A DNA stretch of 64,000 nt from Phylloscopus collybita (taxonomy: Eukaryota; Chordata; Aves; Passeriformes; Phylloscopidae): positions 12,344,001 through 12,408,000 of the forward strand of contig JAJNNQ010000006.1 of NCBI GenBank assembly GCA_027886175.1, given 5' to 3'. The position numbers were made by a program, and so were the translations under genes. Shown one piece after another: positions 50,901 through 62,107 of the stretch. A model generated the notes under the pieces. The model was not told the origin of the DNA, did not search any database, and saw only the letters and a list, made by a program, of their open reading frames with translations. The stretch's first letter is position 1; the number at the start of each line of letters is the position of its first letter.

Positions 50901-53900
50901 ATTCTAGAAGCAGTCTTTTATCAGTCATCTTTTGAAATTTTCTTAAGCAAGCTGAGAACAAATCATTTCTAAAGGTGATATGTTATCTAAACATAAAACA
51001 TCTCAGATCAGTTCAAGTGAAGAATATGAGAAAACCCCAGTCAGTAGTACAGATAAACTGTAATAGCCATCAAGCTCTTGTAAGCCTCTCTGTCTTGTAG
51101 AAGTATTGTCATTGCTTAATTCCTTTTTATTCATGTAGTTCCATTTTTGGAATGGAGGTTTTCTAGTTTTGTCCTCTTTTATGAAGACTTGCTGAGATTT
51201 AGGGGGTGGATCAGAATGCTTGAAATTAAAGGAAAAAAACAAACTGTGATAAACTGGAAAACAAGTTATGAGACTTGGTAACATTCCATGATTGTCTTTG
51301 AGCTCTACAGTTTCTACTGTACTTGATGCTTGCTCTTCATGAAGAATTCCTAATCCTATCCTTCTTTAAGATCAGCAATATGGGAGCAGAAAGAACCAAT
51401 TCATTGTCCCACTCTTGATAGGAAAAAGAAAAAAAAAAGAGAGAACTAAGATTAGTTGCTTCAAAAATAATAAATAATACAAAGAAAGTATATAATTTTG
51501 ACTGGCACTACAGTGACTTATTTTGACTAAAAAGAGTGAGAATAATTTTTTTTCAGAGAAACTATCTAATGCTTGGTTTTCACAGCCCCTACTGGAGTCA
51601 TTCCATTGAATGCATAATTTGGGGTATACCTTAAGGAACTGCAGTTTCTATTCTGCCTGCCCTAACCTAGCAGGTCTCAGGGCAGATAAGTGGGGTGTCA
51701 GTGATGAGTTACTGTGTTAGCTTGTGGGTCTCTGCAGGGATTGGTTCTAAGACCTTTGCTATTAAACAGTCTGTCAGTGATATGGAAGACAATAGGTAGG
51801 TGACCAGATTGGAGCCTTCCAGGTACCTGAAGGAAGCCTGCAAAAGAGCTGGAGAGAGACTATGCAAGGGCATGCAGTGACAGGACAAAGGGGAATGGCT
51901 TCAAACTGAAAGACTGTAGGCTTAGATTAGACATTAGAAAGAGATTCCTTACTGTGAGTGTGGTGAGGCAATGGAAGAGGTTGCCCAGAGAAGTTGTGGA
52001 TGACTCATGCCTGGAAGTGTCCAAGGCCAGTTTGGGTGGGGCTCTGAGCAACCTGGTGTAATGGAAGGTGTCCCTACCCACGGTGGGAATTGTTACTAGA
52101 TGATCTTTAAGGTGGACCCTTCCAATCCAAACCATTCCATGGTTCTGTGATTAAAATACACCCCAAAACCTACAGGTGGTGGAAAAAGATCAGGAGATAG
52201 TAAAGCACAAGACATCAACACAGGACAATCTGCATCGCCCTTTAGATTAGCTTCAAACAAAGGAGTGCTTTTCTGAGGCCAAATAAAAGCTGTGTACTTA
52301 GCACAAAAGATTAACTTCATTTCTTGACAGAAGGCGAGGGAGTCTCTGAAAGGCTCTACATAACACTTTTTTATATATTCTGAGATAATAGTGGATGAAA
52401 TGCTGAAGATGAGCTCCCAGTTTGGTATCATGGCCAGATGAATGATGTAATCAATTGTTCATGTTATGTCATCATTGTACAGGCCTAAAAAGGTTGCATT
52501 TTCAATTATTATGAATTTTAGTGAACTGTATGAATGTGCTACTTACTGTCTCTGTAGCTATAGACAGGATTGATTGAATTTTTTATTCTGTTTTTTTTCA
52601 GTAGCAAAAAATTGTTAAGCTTAAATGTTTGTTTTTGTTTTATGAATATGTTCTGATCCAAACAAAACTTGAAATTGTTTGGTCCTGTGGCCTGTGTGGG
52701 ACAGAAGATCAAAACTAAATCATCACAATGGTCCTTTCTGGTCTTAATATATTTACTATAACTTTGTCAGTTGGAGCTGAGAGTCATTTTTAATACTTCT
52801 ATGGTCTTTCTTCTAATAGTAACAATTTGAATGGTTTAACATAGCCCTACTGCTTCCACGGATACTAAAGGGATCCTGAGTGTTAATGGCAGTACTGCCA
52901 CTGGCCTGCTATTTTAGAAGAATAGGTGAAAAACTTAGGAAGTTGCATACCTCACCACGGTAAGCTTCCCTTTTCCTTTGCTTTCCTTTTATGTTAGACA
53001 CGGAACAGTAAAGAAACTCTGGGTTCTGTTACCATAGTTACTTGATTCATCTTAAATCCCAGAGTAGCACAATCTAGCTTTCCCAAATTGCCAAAGAACT
53101 GTTGCTGACAGCTTTTGTAGCTGTAGACAGAACTGATTCTTTCCCTGTTCTTAACTATTTCTTCCATTAAATGATGCTTAAATCCCCTCCCTCCTCACTT
53201 TCCAACACTGTCTCTTGAAAGAGTCAGTTAATTTGTGTTCATATTGTGAAGTTCCCTGGGTGTGAATAACCTCTAGCTTATCTGACTGTAAACCTCAGAT
53301 TTGAACGGTGTCTTTGCAGTGTTCTTTTGTCTTCTCATACAAATTCAACACATTCTTGATTGTTATCTGTGTGATCTGAGCACTTAAAGGACAGTATACT
53401 CAATAGTGGACACTTGCAGTTGCTATTTGCTGCCGTTGCAGGGATGCTATTTCAAGTTTAAGTGGGCTAAGTATGTTCTTTTTTAATGTTTATGTAGTCG
53501 TCATCGTCGCTGTCTTCACCACCATGCTCATCGCAGCCTCAGGTTAGCCACAGCAGAACGAAGGCCTCACCATTGTGTCACTCTGCATCCCTGTCCTGGG
53601 CCAAACGTAATCATGTAGGTCCTGCAAAGGCTCCCAGTCCGTCAGTCCGTCTGCGTCGGTGGCGGCCCTTGATACGCCTTCCATCTGTCGGGCTTCATTC
53701 TGTTGTAAGTGTAGTCCATCTTCAGTCTTTTCTTACTCTGACACCACTGGCCTTCTGCCATGCAGCTTCAGTCTTCCAGGCATTATGTTTTGTTGGGGTC
53801 TTTTCTCAACCATTCTTAGGATTTCTTTCTTCCTGGTTTATTTTTTCCCTTTCCACCACGTCAGACAGCAAAAGTACATCATTCCATGCTTTGCTGTCCA

Positions 53901-56900
53901 GGTATTTTTGATTCCATACATATGCTAAATCATTTTCAAAGCATAGAAGAAGTTTGCCTTTCATGAACTGGCATAGGCTCCACATCCAGCCTCTTCTTTT
54001 CACCTCATCTTCATGATCTTTCATTTGGATCTGCTAAACCAAGGGGCTTCTATTTTTTGCCACATGGTATTATTTCTTCTTTGTTTGAGACTTGGTTTTA
54101 AGTTTTCGTATCCTAAACTTAGTCTCCTTTTCTTTCATTAACTCTTGGTTAATGGTCCCTGGGTATTTCAGTAATGATAAAATGTTTCCTTTAATTGAAA
54201 GGAACTGGTTACTTTCTCACTTGATCTCTTATTTCTTCAACTAGTTTGTAGGCAAACGTAGTTGAAAAGGAAGATGTTCCCATAAGAAAAGCTTGTCATC
54301 AACTACTTAAAAGTTTTTTTCCTTCTTCACTCACAGACCACAAAAGTATCTTAAAAATTTGGGGAAAAAATTTATATGTACAGAGTAGCCAATATTTCTA
54401 AATGGCCTGATGGCCACCAGCAGAAACACCAAACTGAAAGAGTCTTTTAGTGCTATTTTATCCTGCTCTTAAGGGGTGATCACACTTCTAGTGCATACAC
54501 GAATAGAAAAATAAATCTTGGTATGTAGAAGTTGATGGTCTTATATGCAAAATTGGGACATTTATTTTGTTTTTATCACTCTTTGATACAGATCACATTT
54601 CACCTGTGTTCCTGGAAATTCTTCTTTGAGATATGTGGATTTTTTACAGAGGTGAAATAAGTACTCTGAATGTGGTCCAAATAATTTTCATTCAGATCTC
54701 TTTGCACATGTGGAAATCCTTAATGTTTTACTGCTATTAAAAATTAGTGTCAAATGCTTCCACTTCTTTATAGCTTTTGTATTTTTACCCTGATAAATAT
54801 CTCAAGATGAGGCCTTTTCCCAGACTCCTTTCTCTTCATGTGAACAGTAATTGCTTTTATTAAGCATCTAGCTCTCATCTAATATTAGAACTATGGAACA
54901 TTCTTGATGTTATCATTTGGAGCTAGTTAAATATTTTGGGATCTGAGAAGGCGTGAAGTTAAGCACAGACTTAAATTCTTCCCAACTTACGCTTCTTCCC
55001 CCTCATTTGTTTCGCTGACATTGACAAATATTTGACATTTTACCTGGGGATTTTATTGTTTAGCAAACCTTGGAAAATTCCATGTCATATTTCTGTAATT
55101 TGAAATTGGGATCTTGTTTGAATTTGACTTATCTATGCTTGTTGTTAAGAAAGGACTTATTGAAGGAGACTTGAGCTTGAATGTGCCTGCCTAGAACAAA
55201 AGCGTCAATTGAACCTGCGTTTACTTCATCAGTAATTAAATGATGACTCATCTAAAGATGGACATTACAGCATAACCTGTTGTCATTATAGCAGAAAACC
55301 AAGCTGAGAGCTTTATTAACTTCAGAACATATCTAAAAACAAGACATCATCCACTAGTAGTGATTATTTGCTTTAAAAATGTTCAGAAAATTAGTTTAGC
55401 TTTCAATGCAACTCTGTTTGGCAAAACAGAAGCTTGCTGCTAAAAGGTTTTAAAATATTATACCTTAATTCCCCTGATGTCCTGTCTTCATCCAACAGGT
55501 TAAAATTGCAAGGCCTATACACAGAGATTTTTCAGTGAATACTGTATAATCTGACATGTATTGGTAAATGTTTTCATCTTTACACTTTTGTATAACATGC
55601 CTTATAAGAAAGTTAAGAACACACAACCTATGTAAATTAGTTTAATATGCAAGAAACCAGACAGCGTTTTTGGCATTAAAGCTGTCTCAGTTGGCTTGGT
55701 AAAATTTCAATGACAAAGTAGTATTTAGTGCCCTGTCAACAAGTAGTATTAGTACAGCTCTGATATTCTGCTAGGTGTACAAAGAGGCTGAACTGTTCAG
55801 CGTTGTATGAGGCCAGTGTATGAGAAATGTCTGAGCATTCTAGTACTGCTTTTATTAAGAAATATATGCTCTTGAATATAAGGCGGGGGGGAAATCTTGT
55901 ATATTGTGTTTAAAATAGAGTTGAACTTTCTAGTAGTATATTTCTACTACTAAAACATTGACAGAAAAAAGACTTTTTCAAACTTTAGAGCAAAAGTTTT
56001 GATGCTGGGAGACTTTTTCTAGGCTCCTTAAATAAAAGTACTTTTCCTAGTTGAAAACTTTCCTTGCCTTCAATGGTGGTAGACCTTGGCTGGACACCAG
56101 ATGCTCACCAGGATGCTCTGTCGCTCCCCTCCTTTGCAGGCTAGGGCAGAGAGAAAATAAGAGAAAAAAATTCATATGTCAAGATAAAGGCAGTTCAGTA
56201 GAGCAAAAACTTCACATGAAAGCAGGGAAAAACAAAGATTTATTGTGTGCTTCTCATCAGCAGGGGATGTCCAGACACTTCTTGCGAAGCCAGTCTTCAG
56301 TATATGTAGTGGTTGGCCAGGAAGACAAATGCCACAATAACTAATTTTCCTTCTCCTTTCTCTTAGCCTGCCCCTTTTCCTTCTCCTTTCTCTTAGCTTT
56401 TATTGCTGAGCAGACCTCATATGGTACAGAATATCCCTTTGGTCAATTTGAGTTGTCTGTCCTGGCTGTGTCCTCTCTCAGGATCTTGCCCACCTCCATC
56501 CTACTGCTGGAGGGGTTGCAGAGAGGGCAGCCATGCAGTGCCAGCACTGCTCAGCAGTGGCCAAAGCACTGGGGTGTTATCAACACCTTTCCAGCTGCCA
56601 ATGCAAAGTTCTGCCCTGGGAGGGCTGCTCTGGGGAAATGAGCTCCATCTCAGCCAGATCCAATGCATCTTTTTATAGAAGGTCTCCAGATGAGCTAAGA
56701 ACATATAATAAGAGGGGGGAAATTGAAAATACTGTCTTGACACATTCTGTACAAATCTGATAAATTGCAGTAGGTATGGCAAAATTTCAAGATAAGCTAA
56801 GGCCATGCTTGTTTAGTAATGTTGACTTTCCTTGTCATTTTCTCTTCCAGCTCATCTATTCTTTTAGTGTCTCTGCTTGCCTTAGGTTTTGCTGCCTTTT

Positions 56901-59900
56901 ATATGTCAAACTCACTGCAGCATATTGGGTATGAATAGAGATATCACTGTTTTGTGAGAAAAAGCCAGAAATAGTTGTGCCAAAAACTTGTGACCATCAT
57001 TCCAATGGTCTGTGTTTTAGTTGCAGTACTTTTACCGAGACCCAAATTCCTTTCACAGTCCTACACAGTCTGTTTGCCCAAGTACATCCCATGCTGCAAA
57101 ACGGAAGTTACAGTTGTCTGATCTACTCAACAGCAATTGCATCACTTTTTCCCTTTTACTTCAGAATTTATTGAATCTAAACCATACCTAGTATTCTTCT
57201 TTTCTGGATATGTTTTTGTCTTGTAATTCCTTGTGAGTGAGTTTGTATAGATAAACCTCTAAGGTTTTTTTCTTCTCTTACAATTGTAGCCACTTTTGTC
57301 ATGATCTTTCAATTGGATGCATCTGAATTTTTTTTTCTCCTGAAGGTTCCGCAAAATTGTCTCTTCCCTGTCAGTCCTCAGTACTCTTCCATAACTTGAC
57401 CAACTCATGATGTCAGTTTCTTGACCTAGCACCAAGTGGTGGGTTTTTTCCTTTCCCAGTCACTACTTGTATTGCAAAGCATTCTGCTAAACTGGTTTGT
57501 GAGGCTTCTTGCTTTGCTTCTTCCTTTCAAAAGCAAGTGTAAGGGAATAATAAAAATACAAGATATAGTAGGAAGAAATTGCCTGAAAACTGTAATGTAA
57601 CACTGAATCTGCTTTTATAATGTGGTCTTTCATAAATAAATTTTGAGCAGGATGTGGTGTGGCTTGTTCAGTGGATCCATGAGAGCAAGACCATTTTTTT
57701 TTCCCAGTTGTAAGTTTATCTCAGAAGTGAACCTTTGGGAGGAGAAACTAGTTGCACATAAATTTGACAAACAGTTTTGTCTTGACTTAGCAACATTTGA
57801 AGATCAAAGGATTTCAAATGCATGAAAATTGAATACCAACTTTTAGATTGGGATAATGGTCTAAGTTGCATTGCAAGCTAAACTGTGCAGGTGATGAAAT
57901 ATACTTTATTAGACAGGCTGATATGATTGGGCAAACAGTGATATGGGTACCACTGAGTTTCTGAAGGTTAGTGCAAAAACTGGAAAGACTGGTTTAGTTC
58001 GTGAGGAGAGGGCAGCATGCAGTGGTGAAAGGTAAAACGAAAGGAATTTCTTAGTACAGTAAGGCATAGAAAGGTTATAATTTGTATTGTAAAAAGTTTG
58101 GGAAGTGCCATTTTAATTAGATTTGAAATCTGCTAATGAAGAGAGGAAGAAATGTAGAGGTTCTGTTTCAATAGCATGAATTAATGGGTATTGACCTGAG
58201 GCAAGTCAATTCAAATTGATTTCTCACAAAGGTCAGCTCTTGTTTATAAGTCAATTTGAATGTCCAGGTTAGCAGAGAAGGCAGTCAAATCCTGTCAAAA
58301 ACTGGGACTCTGATAGTTAAGTGCTTTTAATGTGGTATCCAAAATTAGAGGGCAGACAACCTTGGCTGTCTCTTTTGTGTGTGCAACTAAGTATTCATGA
58401 AAACATTCTGTACTATTATGGAATGTTACCTTAGCTCCTTGGGAAGAAGTTACATTTGAGATGGTGTTCTCAGAACCATCACTTTGAGCACTGAAATTCT
58501 TGTATATTTCTTCTTTAAATCATTTTGGAGTCTTCTGGTCTTTAGTTTTAGCATGTTTTTAGTTTGGAGAAATTAACTGGAAAAATTCTGTCTACTGGCC
58601 CGAATTACCAAAACTTACTTCTTACACTATGATTGCAACCATAACGTAAGCTTTGTAAGCTACTCAGGATGCTGGTATTTGTTCTCTTTCTGTCTTTCCT
58701 GGATAGAAGTGTAAGTTTCCTGCACTCAGCATGACAGCTCTTCAGAAGACTTGAAAAATGAGTCTTGAATCCCATAGGTTAGTTCCAAATCCTGATTAGA
58801 CAATCACATTATTTAGAGTCCCATGTCTTTCTCCTTGTGGTTCATACATACATGTGGGCCTTCAAATGTGCTTATTCCTTTTGCACACTGACTGGGCCTT
58901 TAAGTGAAAAAATCTAGAGGAACAGATCATCTCAACACTTGATTGATGTCTCTCTTACTGTGGTCTTTGACAGGAAGAGTAATCAAGAGAAAATCCTCTG
59001 TAACTGTTCTATACTACCTCGTGATGAGTGTGCAGGCAGACTTCTTAAAGCTATGCTCCTTGTTCTTTTAAGCATTGACATAGACACTTTATTAGAAACT
59101 TGAAAACTTGGCCAAAGGTGTAGCTTTTCGAGGAAACCACAAAAGACATCTCCCTGGAGCTGACATTCCCTCTTTTTTTTCATTCCTTTGAAATTTAAAG
59201 TCTTCTGGTTCAAGAGTTAGCATTTCTAGGGCTTCCCAGTGAAGTGGAAATTGGCCTGACTAGGCTTTTCATGTGGTGTCAGTGTGTTTGCACACGTATG
59301 GATGTGTTATGGGTTTTTCCCCTAAGGAGGGGAGGGGTGAAGGGATTTTGAATCAGATTCATCACATTGGGAAAGATTAATCCAGTTACTTGTTTGCTTA
59401 AGTTATAAGCAACAGATTTTTATAATCCAAAGCTTTAGGTTTTTGTGACTATTCAGACCCTATTGTTTCTCTGTGCTTATAATTATGCAAATATTTTTCT
59501 GTCAAAAATTATTGAAATCCCAATTTTTCAAAAAATGTACCATCAACTTTAGTTCTATCTAGATTAGATGAAAAGAAATCTCAATGGAAGGAGACTACCT
59601 ACATTAGAACATATGGTAGAAAACTTAATAATGGCATGGCACTTTCATTCTCTCTGAGGTTGGGAATTAAAAATGTAAAAACACAAGATTTCTCACGGTT
59701 TATGGCAATAGCACAATGAAAGCATGTCATTTAGATTTGTCATGTACAAAAACTCAGCAGGATTCTGTAGGAGTCTGTCTCTAAGTAAACTTTATGAAAA
59801 GTCAATCATGCTTTTTTTGATGGCTTCCTTATTCATCTTCTTTCTATATATAGACTCAGCATTCCAAGCATGCCAATGGTGTCTCTCTAGAGAAAGGGTG

Positions 59901-62107
59901 TTTATTAGACTTTGACAAAAAACATAACACCCAAATGGTCAAAAGGGCAACTATATCTTGTTTCTAAATGTGGTCAAAATCAACTCCTGAACATCTCAAA
60001 GTCTTCTGAAATAGTGATGTACTCTCCTACTTCATGTCACCTTGAGCCCAGGTAGAGTATGTTCAGGTGTAGACTTTAAATTGTTAAGCCACTTCCTCCC
60101 TAAAGTGACACTAACTGGCAGTGGTCTTTCCCCTAACGCTGAAATTTCTTAAACCCAGATTTCTTAGTTGATACGTTTAATTGATAAGTGAATAGCTATG
60201 AAGTGATGTCTGTGAAGGAGATTTGGTGACAATATGGGATTTGACAAGCACGCTCAGCCTTGCCTGCCTGCACACTTTTGTAGCACGACAGTTTAGATGT
60301 CTGTAAAAAGCTCGGTGAAATAGCAACAACAACAAGGTGCCATTGGATGTTACCTACTGTCTTGTGTGGTTTTATGGAAACTCATGGTCTTTTGAAGTTG
60401 GCAACTGGGGTAGTCAAGTTCTTGTGGTTGTTCGGTTTTGCTAAGTCCTGACTCTGGTTGACCTTCTGTGAAACAAAATTATCAAAGGCCATTTCACTTA
60501 GACTGCTTGACTTTCTGGTGGAAAGATCCTCTTGCCCCTTTGATAGATGCCTCATCTTCGGTGGCCACAGTGCCTTTTCTCCATTCTAGGCTCCCTGAAA
60601 CAGTGATGAAATGGGGTATTTGTGCCTTTCACACTTTCAACTGGTCATGGAGATAGATCTTAAATGAGAGTGAGGGAAGGCTGTGTGGTTTTTTGATTTT
60701 TCTTTTTTTCTCATTTTTGAGCTTGCTACACAGAATTTCTGTAAGCTGTTGGCAGTTCCTCCACAGGCCTGCATTTTTTGGCCTTCTTGATGTATTTGAA
60801 GGACTTGTGGTGACTTCTTGTCCTTCACTCTGTTGTTCTGGTTGTTTGCCAAATTTCTTCAATTTATATCATCTTTTAAAGTCTTTTCTCATGGCCATCA
60901 TCAAAAAGGAAATTTTGAACCCAGTCTTTAAAGGATGAGGTTCTACAACTTATTTTACACTCTAATCTGTTTTTAGCAAGTTTTTACAATTTTGGAAACT
61001 TCTAGAAAATTCATGTAAGCCTAGCAGTAATTACAAGATGAAAGAAAATTAGATTAAATACATTTTCACACAAGTCAGATTCTTGATAGTGAAGAAAACC
61101 TGAAGTCCTTTTTCCCATTTGCTCAAAACAGTATGATCTTAAATTGTGGATCAAAGTTCAGATGCAGACTGGACAGACTGATAAGGAATTAACACCATCA
61201 ACTGTTACTGAACACAATGGTGGCGATAAAGCTTTTGGCTCAGAAGTGATGCTGGATCTTCTGACTCACAGGTTCAACCACCACTGCTCAGTGGGTGCTG
61301 AGAACGTGTGTTGGGCATGGAGTGCATGCCCACAAACTTCTGCAAAAGCTTTTGCTGCTTGCTGTAGTTGCCAGTGCAGTACTGGGCTAGATAAATCTTT
61401 ACTAACTGACATTTTTTATGTCATGTCACTTGGTGCAGTCACTGTACTTCAGTCCTTACTGGGTATGATGAGTATGATGCCACTTTGAAAATTCAGTCTG
61501 GGCACCTCTGGTTATTATCTTTCCTCCCCACCTAAGATATGTTTGTTTTGACTGCCTATGAAGAGGAAACTGGTTAACTGAGTTGGCTTATGAGGAAAAA
61601 ATGATTGTGACCAAGTGAATATTTTCAGCTCTAAAATATTACAGGTTCAGAGTTGAGTCCTACATCACTTTGTTGTGGGAGATAGATTAGTGAAGGATTT
61701 GAAAGTCTATTTTTGATGTTTATGTATTTGAGCTGATTTTACTTCTAACTCAGTAATGAAAAATACAGCTTTTATGTAAAGCTATAACCAGAAATACCTC
61801 CAGATATTACTTTTCTGCATGGACTCTTGCTGATATATGCATTGCAGACAGTTTCTTTGTATTGCAAAATGTTCTTCACTTCTGCCATTCTGTATAGATC
61901 CAGAATGTGCTTCCCAATTGTGATTTTTTTTGTCCAGGTGTTTTGCATATTATGATGATACGTGCTCATTAATCACATAATGATTAGAGTTTTAGTAAAC
62001 AAATTTCTTTTTGTCTTGTTTTGTCTTGCAGGCACCAAGTATAGATGAAAAAGTAGATCTTCACTTTATTGCATTAGTTAATGTAGGTGGTCATCTCTAT
62101 GAATTGG
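26757..62107 (+). CDS. UCHL3: UCHL3, ubiquitin C-terminal hydrolase L3 (exons 1-7 of a gene running off the right edge)
   Basis: UCHL3 is a cytosolic cysteine protease of the UCH (C12) family that removes small adducts from the C-terminus of ubiquitin and NEDD8. Seven exons join in consistent phase (42+12+129+157+86+48+76 nt) and encode residues 1-183 of the expected 230 or so, plus the first base of codon 184. Numbering matches human UCHL3: oxyanion Gln89 (VYFMKQ), nucleophile Cys95 ([16 protein letters not shown]) and His169 (VDLHFIALV) are all present. Catalytic Asp184 is split by intron 7, and its first base G is present. The N-terminus [14 protein letters not shown] and [18 protein letters not shown] are near-identical to vertebrate orthologues. 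Exons 6 and 7 meet at E158/A159 in the crossover loop over the active site. The terminal exons are not in the window. The gene lies downstream of COMMD6 in opposite orientation, as in human. Confidence 0.97.
26799..27034 (+). other. UCHL3: UCHL3 intron 1
   Basis: A short 236-nt intron, its first half still CpG-rich. Confidence 0.9.
27035..27046 (+). CDS. UCHL3: UCHL3 exon 2, a 12-nt microexon
   Basis: Acceptor TTCTTTTCAG, four codons VTNQ, donor CAG|GTAAGA. The residues match the conserved …NP(E/D)VTNQFLKQLG of vertebrate UCHL3, and the phases (0-0) agree. Confidence 0.95.
29332..29480 (+). mobile_element. Possible LTR fragment
   Basis: A GC-richer island in AT-rich intron, beginning TGTCCTGATTTAGGGCAAAT and continuing through 'gggaggaaacttctggaggg' to 'aagcggcccctcccccagct'. 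The layout recalls the 5' part of an avian ERV LTR, but this rests on memory only and the 3' half is absent or decayed. Confidence 0.3.
33167..33193. repeat. Perfect 11-bp hairpin in UCHL3 intron 2
   Basis: TTTTTAGACAG (33167-33177), loop TGATG, CTGTCTAAAAA (33183-33193). Three further pairs (ATG/CAT) can form outside with one bulged G. Confidence 0.75.
33881..33912 (+). repeat. (TTTTTA)n simple repeat
   Basis: A T run followed by four TTTTTA-type units in UCHL3 intron 2. Confidence 0.85.
35014..35142 (+). CDS. UCHL3: UCHL3 exon 3
   Basis: Acceptor TTTTTCCCAG, 43 codons from [19 protein letters not shown] to [13 protein letters not shown], donor AAG|GTAAAT, phase 0. Confidence 0.97.
35143..38219 (+). 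other. UCHL3: UCHL3 intron 3
   Basis: A 3077-nt AT-rich intron. It contains a small duplicated CTTCAATCCA at about 35568-35588 and a 10-bp inverted repeat at 38012-38035. Confidence 0.85.
38012..38035. repeat. 10-bp inverted repeat with nested 12-bp palindrome
   Basis: ATGATGAATT (38012-38021), CATC, AATTCATCAT (38026-38035); GATGAATTCATC at 38014-38025 is itself a perfect palindrome. It is 185 bp upstream of UCHL3 exon 4. Confidence 0.8.
38220..38376 (+). CDS. UCHL3: UCHL3 exon 4 (oxyanion Gln and catalytic Cys)
   Basis: Acceptor CTTTCCTTCTAG, 157 nt, donor G|GTAAGA. It contains [20 protein letters not shown] with Gln89 and Cys95, and it ends one base into the next codon. Confidence 0.97.
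38377..38733 (+). other. UCHL3: UCHL3 intron 4
   Basis: A 357-nt intron; nothing notable. Confidence 0.85.
38734..38819 (+). CDS. UCHL3: UCHL3 exon 5
   Basis: Acceptor TTTTTTTAAG, 86 nt completing a Glu codon, then [20 protein letters not shown] and AKYLETYE. The donor is GAA|GTTAGT, phase 0. Confidence 0.95.
38820..39898 (+). other. UCHL3: UCHL3 intron 5
   Basis: A 1079-nt intron; nothing notable recognised. Confidence 0.85.
39899..39946 (+). CDS. UCHL3: UCHL3 exon 6 (start of crossover loop)
   Basis: Acceptor TTTAATTTTAG, sixteen codons [16 protein letters not shown], donor GAG|GTATCC, phase 0. Confidence 0.96.
45678..45735 (+). repeat. Imperfect 33-bp tandem duplication
   Basis: TATTGGTTAGAGAGTAGTAAG recurs 33 bp later as TATTGGCTAGAGAGTAATGAG (20-base core, few mismatches). 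Confidence 0.6.
51670..52155 (+). mobile_element. CR1 LINE 3' end, plus orientation, in UCHL3 intron 6
   Basis: From 51890 to the end it follows the CR1 3' region closely: 'gattagacattagaaagaga', 'ggttgcccagagaagttgtg', 'gatgatctttaaggtggacc', ending CCATTCCATGGTTCTGTGATT. The part from 51670 to 51860 (CTCAGGGCAGATAAGTGG and onward) resembles the end of CR1 ORF2 with deletions. Confidence 0.9.
53498..53704 (+). other. Candidate cassette exon in UCHL3 intron 6 (207 nt, phase 0-0, 69 codons)
   Basis: A TTCTTTTTTAATGTTTATGTAG acceptor-like tract ends at 53497 and a near-consensus donor GTT|GTAAGT follows 53704. The 69 codons between are stop-free in the phase needed to join exon 6 to exon 7. 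The predicted segment is Ser/Pro-rich, then Arg-rich: it starts [15 protein letters not shown] and later has [17 protein letters not shown] count 13 CpG in 207 bp, versus almost none nearby. A shorter version could use the CAG|GTTAGC donor after 53542 (15 codons). I do not recognise the peptide, and UCHL3 orthologues known to me lack it. Alternatives are a decayed repeat on the minus strand, which also shows a partly open frame and a GA(C/T)-rich end, or a conserved non-coding element. Confidence 0.3.
56074..56664 (-). mobile_element. Solo LTR of an avian endogenous retrovirus, minus orientation
   Basis: Read on minus it follows the same layout as the LTR at 11958-12548: GGCTGAGATGGAGCTCATTT near the start, 'gtgttgataacaccccagt'-like sequence, ACTGCTGAGCAGTGCT, AAAGGGATATTCTGTACCAT, an AATAAAAG TATA-like box (about 56398-56405), and ACAATAAATCTTTG as a poly(A) signal (about 56237-56242). 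The U5-like remainder extends to about 56074. Length is about 590 bp, like the other copy. No internal retroviral genes were found on either side. Confidence 0.72.
56345..56397 (+). repeat. 23-bp tandem repeat, period 30, inside the LTR
   Basis: TTTTCCTTCTCCTTTCTCTT plus AGC occurs at 56345-56367 and identically at 56375-56397. It lies between the TATA-like box and the poly(A) signal of the minus-strand LTR. Confidence 0.85.
62032..62107 (+). CDS. UCHL3: UCHL3 exon 7 (catalytic His)
   Basis: Acceptor TTTGTCTTGCAG, 76 nt encoding [20 protein letters not shown] then HLYEL, donor G|GTAAGA. His169 is in VDLHFIALV. The split codon that follows should be Asp184. Confidence 0.97.

Larger units (their letters stand above)
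39947..62031 (+). other. UCHL3: UCHL3 intron 6 (22 kb)
   Basis: The largest intron in the window, AT-rich and CpG-poor. It contains a 33-bp tandem duplication (45678-45735), a CR1 tail, an LTR, and the CpG-dense candidate exon at 53498-53704. The many short open frames lack domains. No other gene was recognised inside it. Confidence 0.8.

Noticed and set aside
61144..61488. 114-codon open frame in UCHL3 intron 6 near exon 7
   Set aside because: No acceptor or donor pair in a phase that fits UCHL3, and no recognisable motif.
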